Below are positions 10,679-21,848 of a DNA stretch of 64,000 nucleotides, in pieces. Below the pieces are notes generated by a model. That model was not told the DNA's origin, did no database searches, and worked only from the letters and a program-made list of their open reading frames with translations. The stretch's first letter is position 1. Each line of letters begins with the position of its first letter. A program made the position numbers and the translations under genes. Origin of the DNA: Crithidia sp. LVH-60A (taxonomy: Eukaryota; Euglenozoa; Kinetoplastea; Trypanosomatida; Trypanosomatidae); contig CP119637.1 in NCBI GenBank assembly GCA_030078075.1, positions 1,364,501 to 1,428,500 of the forward strand. Reading direction: 5' to 3'.

Positions 10679-12768
10679 TCAGACTGCCTCGCCACCGCCC
10701 AGCAGCCGCTCCGTGTTCACGTCGACCGCGTCGTGGCGCTTCTCCACGCGGAAGTCGATGCCGAGCGAGTCGCAAAACTGGTGCATGCGCCGCGTTGCAC
10801 TGCGCGCCAGAAACGTGACCGACACGCCAGGCTGCCCGAAGCGGCCAACACGACCGCACCAGTGCGCGTACTCGAGGCTGCTGGTGGGCTGCGCGAGAAC
10901 GAAGACGTGGGTGAGCTGAGGAATGTCGAGCCCGCGGATGTTGCTGCAGTTGCACGTGGTGAAGGACCGGCGGGGCTGCTGCGGAGTCGCTGGTGGTGCT
11001 GGTGACGAAGACAGTGCAGCATTGACGGAAGAGTCTTCGCCACTTATCAACACATCGGCACCCGCTGCAGCAGCAACATCCATAGATGGTGGAAGAGAAG
11101 TGCTAATACCACCACTGCGAGGAAGGACACCATCATTGACTGCAGCTGGTGCTGCTCGTTGCGGTGCTGCCACGTCACGCTCAAACCGTGGAAAGACACC
11201 GTCACCAACCACATTCTGCAGAACGCCACCGCTTTTTCAAAAGCGATGCGCTGCGCACCGTGCGCTGCACATACTTGCGCGTCTCACTGCGTCGCCGCTG
11301 CCGCTGCTGCTGCTCCAGTGTGTAGTCGAGCCGCTCCACCGCGTAGGCGGCACACTGCGGGTCCTCTGCCGTACCGAGCTGACGCAGGACATCTGCCTGA
11401 CAGGGCAGCAACACCTCCTTCAAAAAGTGGGTCACGTCCGCGGAGTCGGGGAGCACGAGCAGAATAAAGTCGCGATGTGCTGCTGCCGCAGCGGCTTCGC
11501 CGTCGACGTTCGCGTCCGTGCTCCGTACACGAAAAGAGGGACAGGTAGCGGCCATCACTTTCGCTAAACACTGCCGCTGCTCGGCGTGGGTGTCAGCCGT
11601 GTAGAAGATGTGGCGAATATTCGTCGGCACGGCAGCACGCGAGATGGTGTTGGAGACGGCAGCGAGTCGCGTCGACGTCTCCCGTGCCGCCTCAAACACG
11701 CGCGCCGTCCTGTCCGCGAGCAGGTTCTTCTTCATGTAGCGTCGGATGTGATTCACCGTCGAGCCGGCCAGGGTGGCGCTTGTGAAGACCATCTGCACTG
11801 GTGCCTGGTACTTGGTGTGCTTGAAGAGCTCCTTCAAGAGACGGTTGCCGGCTGCGCTGGGCTGTGTCGAGGGCATCACCTCATCCACCTCGTCCACGAC
11901 AATGAGATCGACACTCGACAGCACCGGTCTCAAGGAGAAGGAGTAGCCTTTCTTGTTCTTGTAGACCTCGCGTTGCTCCATCGCAGCACGGCGACGCTGG
12001 TAGAACTTCCAGAGAACGTCTGGGGTGGTCACGAGGAGGTAAGGGCGGTTTCTCCAGTGTGCCCACCACTCGACTCGTCTCATGGGCGTCCCGCACCAGT
12101 TCCTTCGTCAGGCGGCGGTACACGTGCTCGTCGGTAAGGTCGCTCGTCGCGGCGAAGATCAGCCGGTCGTCGTTGGGGTACCACCACATCTCGCGCACCC
12201 ACTTTTCTACCTGCCAGCACAAGTAGTCGCTGTTCACCAAGATGATGGTGGACAGCAGCTTCATCGGGCCATCGCGCATCAGCCGCGCCACGACACCGAG
12301 GCAGAGCGCAAAGGTCTTCCCGGTGCCGGTGGGTGCGCAGACCGCGACGTCCTGACTTGCGTACATGTGTTGCAAGATGCGCGCCTGCGCAACGGTGAGG
12401 CCTTGAAAGCTCGCGGGAGAGTGCGGCGCGACGGCGCCGTCCACTGAGGAGAGACTGCGGTTCGAGTCAAGAAAGTGGTGCTCGAGGTAGGAGACGAGTT
12501 GCGGCGGCAGCCCCATCCGCTCCGGCGCCAGCAGCGCCACCGGTTGCTGGGCAATGTCATCCGTGTTGCGCGCGCTGAGGGCGGCATCGTCCAGGAGGAC
12601 GTCGTTGAGTTGCGGCACGTCGCGCAGCGGGGCGGGCCGCCGTGCCGTGAAGAGCATCGGGCGGCTGTCTGCCGTGCGCAGGTCTGTGAACTCCTCAGGG
12701 ACGTCGCGGAAACGTCGCGGTAGGCGCTTCTCGGGCCGCCACCACCGCGGCCCACATCTGCGAAGCAT
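10679..12768 (-). CDS. DEAD-box-like RNA helicase, probably mitochondrial, with frame breaks
   Basis: One helicase of about 695 residues spread over three reading frames. It begins at the ATG at 12766-12768 with an Arg-rich leader ([20 protein letters not shown]) that looks like a mitochondrial presequence. Frame 1 carries a Q-motif-like region and motif I (APTGTGKT, residues 145-152). Frame 2 (about 12060-11215) carries motif II as VDEVDEV, that is DEVD rather than DEAD, and motif III as TSAT. Frame 3 (about 11210-10679) carries motif V (IRGLDIP) and a divergent motif VI ([10 protein letters not shown], for HRxGRxGR). The two frame changes lie near 12050 and 11220-11240. A low-complexity Ala/Ser/Pro insert precedes motif V. 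The family unwinds or remodels RNA using ATP. Either the sequence has two indel errors or this is a decaying gene; the preserved motifs favour errors. Confidence 0.75.
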
Positions 12769-13699
12769 TGCGCTGATAGTCGGAGATGGCGCGGGGTTCC
12801 ACCTGCGCTCTCTCCCTCTCTTTCTGTTCCGGCGAAGTGGAAAAAAGGGGCAAAGAGAAATATGCAGAGAAAGAAGAATGAGAGGAGACAAGACACCAGC
12901 AAGAAAGCGACAGTAGTCGACAAACTGTGGTCTCTCCAGTAGAGAAGAAGGGTCCAGACAACTTCTTTCCCACCAGACTGTGACTGCACCTTCAAAGGAC
13001 AGAAGAGGATAGAGTGCGATAAGGGGGACAAAAAAAAAAGAGAGAAACAGAGAATGTGGGGTGAGAGAAGGTGTGATTTTGGTAGGTGACGATAACGCCA
13101 ACAGTGCAGAAGTGAAAACAAGAGGGACGTTGCGAGAAAAGAAAGCGGCACACTTTTTTGCCTCAACCACTTTTTTTTGTTCCGCTTTGCCAAACCGGAA
13201 CCAAAGTATCTTTTTTTAGCGTAAAGAAAGCTCTCTCTGCTACTTTTACCTGTCCTTCTCACAACCACGCACTTCAGCACATGGTTTTCACCTCTTTCTT
13301 TCAAGAAGTAGAGAAGAATGAGTGAGACGTGGTAAGATTGTTCTTCTTTCTCACCATGCCACTTTTACGAGGAAGTCATGTGTCTTTAATGATATTAGTG
13401 ATGCCTGTCAATTGTGATTTCTTTGCTAACTTCTACTACTAGGAGGTATGCCCTACGTTGTAAAATTTCTCTTGTGTGTGTGTGTGTTCTCAAAGCGTCC
13501 TGGACAGAGAACGGTGAGCTGCGGCTCAACGGGAGTGACAGACTTCACCCGTACTGACACCAAGACACCCGCAGAGGGTGAGACTCGAAAGAGGGAAGAG
13601 GAGTGGCACACGGATGCCAAAGCGAAACGCAGCGAAAATAACAGAAACAAGAGAGAGAAGATCGAGAGTTCGATCTGAGTAATGTCAACGCTTCTCTCT
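12769..13699. other. Spacer upstream of the helicase gene
   Basis: About 930 bases containing the helicase 5' UTR and the 3' flank of the small acidic-protein gene. Purine runs on the plus strand at 12830-12900 and 13020-13060 read as pyrimidine tracts in the transcript. No other gene was seen. Confidence 0.55.
12824..12890 (-). promoter_or_regulatory. Predicted trans-splice acceptor of the helicase gene
   Basis: A pyrimidine-rich stretch on the minus strand (about 12890-12835) is followed by AG at 12824-12825, 55 bases before the chosen ATG. This supports the ATG at 12768 over the long open extension upstream of it. Confidence 0.45.
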
Positions 13700-13969
13700 C
13701 TACTCCTCGTCCTCCTCAGAGGCAGACTCGTCGCTAGCCGCCTCGTCGCTAGCCGCCTCGGTCTCGCCGCCGATCTGAGCCGCCTCGGCCAGGTCGGTGG
13801 CCTCGGAGCCGTCCTCGGTGGCCTCCTCCTCCTCCTCCCCTTCCTCGGCCGGCGCGTTGATCGGCATGTCGTTACCGGGCTGCCACTGCGGGCAGCGGTA
13901 CTTCATAATCTCGAGCGTCGAGCAGCCGTGGTACACGGCGCCGGCGCAGGTGATGTTGAGGGCGGACAT
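13700..13969 (-). CDS. Small acidic protein of unknown function
   Basis: An 89-residue protein starting MSALNITCAGAVYHGC at the ATG 13967-13969. The first 45 residues contain three Cys and a block ending WQPGNDMPINAP that looks folded. The last 45 residues are almost entirely Glu/Asp/Ala/Ser/Thr, a long acidic tail ending in SEEDEE. The open frame continues 58 residues upstream, but that part encodes pyrimidine-tract-like sequence and is separated from the ATG by a strong polypyrimidine-AG signal, so I exclude it. I do not recognise a family. Downstream lies the DEAD-box helicase gene; upstream are the retrotransposon remains. Codon use fits the neighbours, so I judge it real. Confidence 0.7.
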   Translation of the reverse strand: MSALNITCAGAVYHGCSTLEIMKYRCPQWQPGNDMPINAPAEEGEEEEEATEDGSEATDLAEAAQIGGETEAASDEAASDESASEEDEE

Positions 13970-13975
13970 AATGCA

Positions 13976-14015
13976 CTTTAGGTGGTATAGGAGAAAAAAA
14001 AAAAGAGAGAGAGAC
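13976..14015 (-). promoter_or_regulatory. Strong predicted trans-splice acceptor, very short 5' UTR
   Basis: On the minus strand a run of about 25 pyrimidines (14015-13991) is followed by CTATACCACCTAAAG, with AG at 13976-13977. Splicing there would leave only 6 bases before the ATG at 13969. It is the clearest acceptor in the window. Confidence 0.6.
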
Positions 14016-14139
14016 GGTGTGGTAACCTGACTGGTAGATGAGAGAGAGGGAGGAAAGGAGAGGAGAAGTTGTTCTAGCTGCGGCCTCCTTGCGATGCAAG
14101 ATCGTAACCGACGCACACATCTTGGGTAACTGCAATGTT

Positions 14140-15867
14140 TCATTTCCGTACACTACTATAGACGACATCCCCACAGTACCTTCTTCCCGGTGCTACCTCG
14201 CACATTGGTGAAAATGTGTTGCCCTCCAATTCGGGCATAAGGCAGCTCCCCTCCCTCACACCTAACGCCCCGTCCTCCGCGTCTTCCCCAAAGTGCCGCG
14301 AAAAAGAATCAGCTGGGTTGAACTCGCCCTTGATGTAGAAGAACACAACAGCGATGTTGTGCTCATGCAGCATCGTGTTCGTCAGTCGGTAGAGGGACTC
14401 AAGTTCGAATCCTCTACAAATGCCTCCAAACCCGTTGTGCTTGCGCTGTGCGAAGACAATGGGACTGTGGTCCGTAACAATGGCTATTGTTGCCGGTCCT
14501 TGAAGCCCCCTATCTAGCAACCTTTGCAAATACACTGCGATCCCGTGCGGTTCTGTGTGAGCGGAGTACCTAGATGTGAACCTTTCTTTAGTGCTTTCCC
14601 TTGGAGCCTGCTTTGAAAAGTCGACTTCATGGATCCAGCGCTGCTGGTAGGTTCTGGTGATACCGTCTTCTTCCACCGCCACCGCGCCCCATCCAGCTCC
14701 AGATGTGTCGGTGAAACAAACCACGTCGTAGTCCTGCTCGTTTGTGGTGGCTTTGATAGGACGCACAATAAGATCCCAACCACGGTTCAAAAGCATATTC
14801 CCCGCCGTCAACAGTGCGCTCACCGTCGACTCTGTGAGATGTGGGAGGGTTTCATCCCAGTCCGCTCCCTTGGACACATCACTTACTATGGTGTAGGTGA
14901 GTCTGTGACAGTGAAAGATGACGCATCCAACTCGTCGTTAATCTCTCTCCTTCTCTCCCCTCCTTTCTCCTTCCTTCGCCAGTTCCGATAAGAGCTCATC
15001 CGAGGTCTTAGGTTTTATTTGAAAAAAAAAAAAACATTTTCTCCCTGTACGAAACCAATCTTCGGTGGTTTTTTTTAACTATTAAAAAACGGAAGCATCT
15101 TGCTTCCATCAAATTTTTTTTATATGGTTCTTACTTTTACTATATATGTTCTTCTATACATTATCGGTTAGTGGAGTTGTAAGTATCCCGCCCTGCCTGC
15201 CCCTCTATCCAACCGGTTTGGAAGAATGAGGCAGGCAGAAAGCGGACCTTGCATTCTCGTTTGTTGAAAGGAAAACTCAAGTATACACAAAGCAAATAAG
15301 AGATGCAGCCAGATGTTCGGTAGGTTCGAAGAACAGGCCGGTAAGTTTCTATTAAGTTTATTCTTCTTCTTTATCCTCGTCTGTAACCGGAGAGAATGAG
15401 AGAGATTCAGTATAAAAGAACTCTCCAAAGCCTCATTCACAAATGTGATCCCGGCGTCTCCTCATCTTGAACCAAATCTCTTCCTCTTATCTACCTCTAC
15501 CTCTCTCTCTTATACGAACGGCGAAAGGAAAGGAATTATTCACGCCTCGATAAGCTCGAAGGGCATAGAACGCTTTCGAAAGATTGATACGAGTAGTGTG
15601 TAAGGCGTACATAATCAGCGATACCAGGGAAACGTACGTCCGGCAGGTGTACCACGGCTTGGCCAAACCAAGTTTTAGCTTTGCGATCGTTTTGATGGAA
15701 TTCCTGACGAGTCGCTGCGAGCCATCCCAGTGGTGTTCTTCGCCCGAAAAACAACTGTCCTTCTCAGCAAGGCACAACAAATCCGAATCGCTCAAGTGCA
15801 ATAACTCCTCCCTGTCAGGAGTCGTGAGGAGATTAGCTCTCTTGATGCGACGATGGATAGCCCGCAC
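14140..15867 (-). mobile_element. Remains of a VIPER/TATE-type (DIRS-like, tyrosine-recombinase) retrotransposon
   Basis: Two coding remnants in the same orientation as the host genes. The upstream one (about 15487-15867) resembles the thumb/connection end of a reverse transcriptase, ending in a LSKAFYALRAYRG-like block. The downstream one (about 14140-14877) is a recognisable RNase H domain with FTDTSGAGWGAV, a TEPHG segment, VTDHSP and a closing NPADSFSR. The order RT then RNase H fits the VIPER/TATE family of kinetoplastids. No gag, recombinase or terminal repeats were found, and non-coding AT-rich sequence lies between the remnants. It is a broken, incomplete and probably old copy, although the RNase H part is still well conserved. 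Confidence 0.7.
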
Positions 15868-16945
15868 CGTCGTGAGGATCTCATTTTTTTTTTCGGTATA
15901 CTACTATGAAACAAAACAAAACGAGAGAGGAGGACAGCGACCGAGAAGATTCAATCTATGCGTGTCGCACGTCAAATGAGAAAAGAGGTGAGAGCAGAGA
16001 GAGAAGTAACACGGGAACATTGCCATACATATAAGTGCTTTCATTGAAAACAGATGTTGAAGCCCGTGTGTATCGATCCAAACCCACCTCGAGGTGGCCT
16101 CGCTCTCCCTCCCCCGGGTTCGTTGCCCGCTCTAACAGTTCCAGTTGGGCTTGGGATTACAAGAGGGTACTTTTTTTAGTAAATAAAGGTTTTTATCAAC
16201 GCAATAAAAACACGCCGTAGTCCAAAAGAAGCAGAGAAAGAGGGAGAGAGTGAGACAGAGAGCAGAGGCAGAGAAAAGGGAAGGCAAATATAAAGAAAAG
16301 TGAAGCTGCTGAGACAGAGATGCGGCAGCAGGCAATGATGAGCTACGCAGCCTCTGGAAAAGGAAGCAAAACAGCAGATTATCGACTCGCTGCTCTCTCT
16401 TCCTCAGCGCTTCTCGGCGGATGTGAATTAGGGCGAAGCAACACAATGCTCGGAGCTAAACCAGCACACTCGAGCCACACTCGAGACACACTTGAGCCAC
16501 ACTGTGATTTTAAGCACCGTCACAGCAGCACACACACATTCATCGCCGCCTGGAAAACTTCTAGCCTTCCTATATTGTTTGTTTGTTTGTTTCTCGCTTT
16601 CATCTTTGCTGCTGTCGTGCAGCTGCTCTAAAGATGCGAGGTCGCAAAGCTGCAAGTATTGGCGCTGTCTCCGTGTTGGCACACTGTGCATCCAATACCA
16701 CACACACGCGCAAATGAACAGAAACAAAAAAGAGGAAGCAAGGATGGGAAAAACACACAATGAAAGTGAAGTGGTACAGAGTTGTGTGGGAGAAGCACAC
16801 TGGAGCAAGAAGAACGAAATTGCGCAACAGAGGTGAGCAACAAAAAAAAAGAGGAGGTCTAATCAGGATGAGAGTGAGAAGAGCGGCAAAGATTAAAAAA
16901 TACTATTCCACTCTTTTCTCTCCTCTCATCACCTCTCTGGTGTCT
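15868..16945. other. Spacer upstream of the retrotransposon remains
   Basis: About 1.1 kb without a supported gene. It includes a GC-rich block at 16060-16150 that differs from the surrounding purine runs but did not resolve into a tRNA. The 3' flank of the TPR gene is at the right end. Confidence 0.5.
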
Positions 16946-18866
16946 CTACTCGTAGAGGTAGCTGAAGTAGCGCCACGAAATAAGCGGGGCGTGTACCGAC
17001 ACCTCGGCGGCCGACGCGTAGTAGTCAAAACCTTCCGCCAACGCCCCCTGCGCCTCCGCCACCACGCCAGCACCGAGATACGCCTCTGCAAGCGTGCCGT
17101 CCGCGCGCATCGCGTTAAAAAAATGTCGCCCGGCCTCTTGCAGGCGGTTGTGGCGCGTATCGGAGGGCAGGTCGGCTTGAGCCGCCTCCAGCAGGCGGTT
17201 CACGCCCAGCAGCGTGTGCGACTCTGCGTGGTTCGGATAGGCGTCCACGGCCGCCAGCAGCGTCGCCGCCACCGCGTCGAAGAGCTTCGAGGAGACGAGA
17301 CGGTGTGCCGCGGCGCCGGCGAGGAGAGGAAGCCGCCGAGTCGCTCTCCGTCACGGCAGCAGTGAGAGGCAACCCGAGCATGGGCGTGGAGTCTGCCGCC
17401 ACCGCCTCAAGGTCCCACTGCCCCAGCAGGTTCATGTCGCGCACCACCAGCGCAGCCGGCGCCTTTCCACCGCGGCCGCTGCTGGCGGAGGACTGCTGCG
17501 CCGCGATGGTCTCGCGCAGTCGAATGAGCGACAGCCGCCCCTGACTCGCCTGAAGATCGGCAAAGGATCGGTGGTAGAGCAGCTTGCTCTGCGAGACGGC
17601 GTTGGTGCCCGCAGCAATGGCCACCTCGGCCATGGTCGTGCAGCCCAGTCGCGTCGCCACGTGGCTCAGCAGTGCCCAGTGGCCCACCACACGCCGCTTC
17701 AGCTCTCCGTACGAGTGAGTGGGGCCGCCCTCCACGTCCTCTCCCGGCGCGCAGTGCATGCTGAGGCCCTTCAGCGACTTCTTCCGGATGCCGTGCGTCT
17801 CGGCCAGCGCGGCCTCGTCCGCGAACTTCACGATGCGGGCCATCGCCACCGCCAACTCCTCCGCTGACTCGTCCTTCGCGTCACCGGGCTCCTTCGCCTG
17901 TGCGTCAGGGGCACCCAGCACGCGCGTACGCTGCAGCACCGCCGCGTGCACCACCACACCCACCACATCGTCAGGAAACGCCTCGAGAAGGTGCATGACA
18001 GCGGTGTTGGCGCTCTCGTAATCACCGTCCACCGTGTGCAGCAGCGTCAGCAGGAGCAGCGCCATGTAGTGCTGGGGGTGCGCCTGCAATACAGCCGTGA
18101 GCGGCGCACGGGCCGAGCTCACTGCTCCCATCTCGACTAACATCCACGCCATGCGCACCACATAACCCGCAGCCTCAGCAGTCATGGACTCTGCGTCAAG
18201 TAAGTCCTTGCAGCAAGACGCCACCACCGTCATGGCGGTCTCGTAAGCTGCCGAGCGCCGCTCCATATCGGGTGTGATGGTCCCCCAGTGCACACAGGCA
18301 CCCGCCAGCGTACACGCAGTCATCGTGCACCGGTGCGCCTCGACAGCCGCACGGGCCAGTCGTATCGCCGACTCCGCCGCTGGCAGCCGGTGCGCCTCCA
18401 CGGCAGCCATCGAGGCAGCAGTCAGCAAGTAGGCCGCCTGCAGGCGCTCGGTGGAGGGGGCGGCCTGCGCTGCCTCGCCGTTCTCCGTCGCCCCACGCGC
18501 GCCGTTCGCGAGCGCCGCGGCGTCGTCGTCCGCGCCTTCACCCTCCTGTGGGCTGTAGACAGCCGTCTCGGCCTCCGCCGCGGTCAAGTCACGCCGCTGC
18601 ACTGCACGGGCCTTGGCGTCGTCCTCGAGGAGCATCCCCGCTGCCTCCTCGCACAACAAGAGCACGCGGTCCTCTGCGGGCCCGTTGTTGCCGCTCACAA
18701 TGAGAAGGTGGGAGGCGAGCTGGAGCCACTCAGCGGTAGTGCTGGGGGACGCTCGAACAGCAGCTGCGGAGCCGCCGTCCACGGTGTTGGTCTTGGCGAC
18801 GGACTTGGGTATCTTGAGCGGCTCCAGGAAGGAGCGCTTCACAGAGAGGGGCTTTGGCTCGGCCAT
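16946..18866 (-). CDS. TPR-repeat protein, possibly TTC7/Ypp1-like; one frame break
   Basis: About 640 residues from the ATG at 18864-18866 (MAEPKPLSVKRSFLEPLKIP) to a stop at 16946. The main frame covers about 500 residues to near 17320. The last 120 residues (ending ISWRYFSYLYE) are in another frame, with the change between about 17310 and 17340. The body is helical and Ala/Leu-rich with degenerate tetratricopeptide-like repeats, for example around YMALLLLTLLHTVDGDYESA and AEAYLGAGVVAEAQGALAEG. The arrangement of the C-terminal repeats recalls TTC7/Ypp1, scaffold of the plasma-membrane PI4-kinase complex, but this is a weak family guess. No signal peptide or membrane segment is visible after the start. 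The 92-residue open extension upstream looks like 5' UTR. Confidence 0.65.
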
Positions 18867-19440
18867 GTTTCGTATTTGTGGTTTTTTGTGTGGGTGATCA
18901 AGTTGGTGCAACGCCGCGAAAAAATATTTTTTTTTGGTCTGCTTCAGCAGGACACGATGAAAAGTGAGGAGCACCAGTAGCGGGCACCTCGACAAGAAAA
19001 AGGTATATTGCGCTTTTTGTGTTTGTTTGTTTGAGCCACAGCAGCTTTGTTTGTTCGTTTGCTCCTCAGTGACGAAAGGCACAGTAAAAAGGAAGGGACA
19101 AAAAAAGAGAAATACATGATTGAAAGAGAACACGACAAGCATCAGAAATGTATGGCGAACGCCCTCACACGAGCTATCCTAGAATCGCTTCCAGAAACAT
19201 AAAAAAGAATTACGGCTTATCACCTTTCATTTGCAGCGATACACGCGTTACTGCATCCGCTCTTTTTATAGTTCCGCTTTGTTTTATCTTCTTTATTTTT
19301 GGTTTTAGCAAGTGTGCGGTGCACGTGCGTCACCTTTCTTTCGCCCTGTCATTTCCTCCATCATCATCCAATCATCGCCCAACCGAACCAATAAAATGTT
19401 CTCCATTCACCAAATCAGCCTTAACACGTTAAGATCAGCC
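18867..19440. other. Spacer between RRM and TPR genes
   Basis: About 570 bases, AT-richer than the genes, carrying the 5' UTR of the TPR gene and the 3' flank of the RRM gene. Nothing else was recognised. Confidence 0.5.
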
Positions 19441-21155
19441 CTACACCCACACACGCTCGTTCAGCGAGACGTCGTAAGGCACCTGGTCGGCAATGGCGGG
19501 CACCCGCACCTCCTCCGCATCCTCCAGCGCGACCACCTCCAGCCGCTCGTTGATCACACCGCTGACAAGGCGGTAACCGCGGTGCAGCGTGCCGTGCAAC
19601 GCCCGCGACACGTGGATCGCCTCCTCCAGCGACGCCATGCGCACTAACACGCAGCCCGTGAAGGCGCCGGACAGGTCGTCCAGAGAGAGGCGCAGCTCAA
19701 CCACCGTGCCGTAGTCCTGCAGCAGCACCTTCAGCTGATCCTCCGTCGTCCAGTAGGGAAAGCCGTCGAGCACGATGTCGGGCACAAACTGCGCCAGGTC
19801 ATCTTCAACGCTGCTCCGCTCGCTATCGCTGTGAGAGCTACCTGACAAGGTCGACCCACCCTCACTGACAGAGTCTCCGTCGCTGTCCCCAGCACGCTCC
19901 GCTGAGGACGTAGAGGTGGAAGATGAGGAGCCGGCGCTATCGCCCAACACCGCCCGCCGCCTCCGCCGCCGCTCCTGCAGTCGCTGCTTCGCGCGCGTGC
20001 GTTTGCGGCGTCGCGCCACCGCCGCCGCGCGGCTGCCCCGCCCTTCCCGTCTGCCTTGTCAGCCGCACTCGTTGCCGGCTCGGCGCGCAGGCGCCACACA
20101 AAGGCGTGCCGCCGCATCCACAGATTCACATCGGCAAGGCAGTGCGTATTCTTTGCCCCCGTAGGGTCGTGCAGCGCGATGCAGGCAAGCTCGCGGTAGT
20201 ACGCCCGTCGCACGGCGTGCACGGCGTTCTGGTGAGAATCGACCGAGATGATGAAGTCCTGCACGTACAGGGATGCGCCGTCGGTGGTGTTGGTCGGGGC
20301 GAAGAGTTGGTGCAGCGCCTCGGCAGCGGCCTCGCCAAGCTGCGCCGTGTACTGCGCCAGCGGTGTGCGCTGAATTGCTGTGCAGTCCACCTGTCCATAA
20401 CGACCAAAGTATGGGTTCAGCGACTCCTCGTTCAGTAGATGCGGGTGGATCATGCGCACGTAAATCTGCGTCGTCGTGCCGAAGTGGGGCGTGGTGCGGT
20501 CAGAGAGGTGCTCATTCGTTGGCCGCAGGTAGAAGAGAGGGCGAACCATGATGTCTGTCACCGGCACTGGCGCAGCAGCAGCAGCAGCGGCAATCGGAGT
20601 GGCTAAAGTAAGAGGCGGCATGGGCTGCTGGGGTGGCGTTCGCAGGGCGGCTGCAGCCGGCTCTACACCGCTGCTGCTGCCCGGCGGCGACCCCTGCTGC
20701 ACCACGTTGTCTGCCGACGCCGCTGTCGCAGCTGTCAGCCGCAGCGGCGTGGCGTCGAGACTGGAAGGCACAGTTGCGGCGGCGTTGCGGGGCGGGGTGC
20801 TCTGTGCGGATGCCGACGGAGCCACACCCGCTGCCGACCGCAGCTGCCGCGACACGCAGGCCGGCCACGTCACTGGACAGTCTGGATACACAAGATACGA
20901 GAGGACGCAGCGCATTGTGTAAAGGCGGTAGGGGCTGCGCGTGAAGAGGGAGCCGCCGTCGCGCCGGTGCGTGTCGAAGACGCGGTGAAGCGTGAGGAGC
21001 ACCGTGCGGGCTTGCTGCTTCGCGCGCGGGTGCAGGGAGTCGTAGAAGAGCGGGTAGGCCATCGCATTAGTGAGGAAGACTTCGTACAGGTGCGAGAGGA
21101 GGTGCAGCTGGCGCGCCAGCTGATAGTTTTGCAGGTCGCAATCCGGGAAGTCCAT
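19441..21155 (-). CDS. RNA-binding protein with two RRM-like domains; one frame break
   Basis: About 570 residues. The first in-frame ATG is at 21153-21155 (MDFPDCDLQNYQ); the open frame before it has no ATG. Layout: a helical N-terminal region (about residues 1-105), an Ala/Pro/Ser linker, a first RRM-like fold beginning near TTTQIYVRMIHPHLLNEESL with FGRYGQVDCTAI, a basic Arg-rich stretch, an acidic Ser-rich stretch, then a clearer RRM starting DIVLDGFPYWTTEDQLKVLL with TGCVLVRMASLEEAI. The second RRM is in a different frame; the change falls in the Arg-rich segment near 20000-20030, within a GC-rich run. Both halves keep coding character, so I treat them as one gene. It probably binds RNA; target unknown. 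Confidence 0.75.
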
Positions 21156-21848
21156 CTTGCGCAATTGCTGCTCCACGTAGCATACACCTTTCTTCTTATT
21201 TGTTTAAAGATTGGAGTGGGCGTGCGAAGTCCTGTTTAGTACACGGAAATAGATGAATAAGGGTGGATGATGTGCAGAAACACCTCAAATAGACAGATAA
21301 TACCGCACACGTAAAGCATAAAAAGACGGAGAGGAGAAGATGAAGTGAAAGCGGGAAAAATTGCCAACACTCAATCAGCGCTGCTCAAACCCTGCACAAC
21401 AGCAGCTTCCTTTTTCTTTTTCCGAAGCAGCTGAGGTCACGTATTTGTCGAAACTCATTTATCAACGCTTGATCCACTTCTAACGCAGCGTCATGCAACA
21501 CATTAGTCCACAACACAACTTTCAAAAGCCATACGTTTCCACCCCTCATATGTCCTTCTTTTATTTTTTACTCATCCTACACACCTTACGTACGGCGCGT
21601 ACCTCAGTGACATCTACTTCGTTTTTTTCCCCATTAGTTTCTTGCTTAACGAGCCTTTTTTTCTATTGTGCCAGTGAACGGAGTAAGACCATCGCGTATA
21701 CCCTCACACACTCTTAAACGACGTTACTTATTAGTTCCAACGCACCCACCCAACCAACAGAAGTGAACCAAGGCGGCGCACTCTCTCAAACGCTTGCTCT
21801 CGTCCACGCACCGCTCTACGCAGTGCGGGCGTCCCGCCCGGAAAGCCT
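21156..21848. other. Spacer between exosome and RRM genes
   Basis: About 690 bases with no gene seen. The part at 21500-21720 is pyrimidine-rich on the plus strand, unlike most spacers here. Confidence 0.5.

Noticed and set aside
13385-13445. C-box-like GTGATGC element, possible C/D snoRNA
   Set aside because: The box is imperfect and no CTGA D box lies at a suitable distance.
13700-14143. 147-residue version of the small acidic protein
   Set aside because: The extra 58 residues include a polypyrimidine tract and splice-acceptor signal, so they are unlikely to be in the mature mRNA.
16060-16160. GC-rich block with a tRNA-like stem-loop (GGGTTCGTTGCCC) and a CCACCTCGAGGTGG hairpin
   Set aside because: I could not fold it into a cloverleaf on either strand: the acceptor arms do not pair and the T-loop lacks the conserved A.
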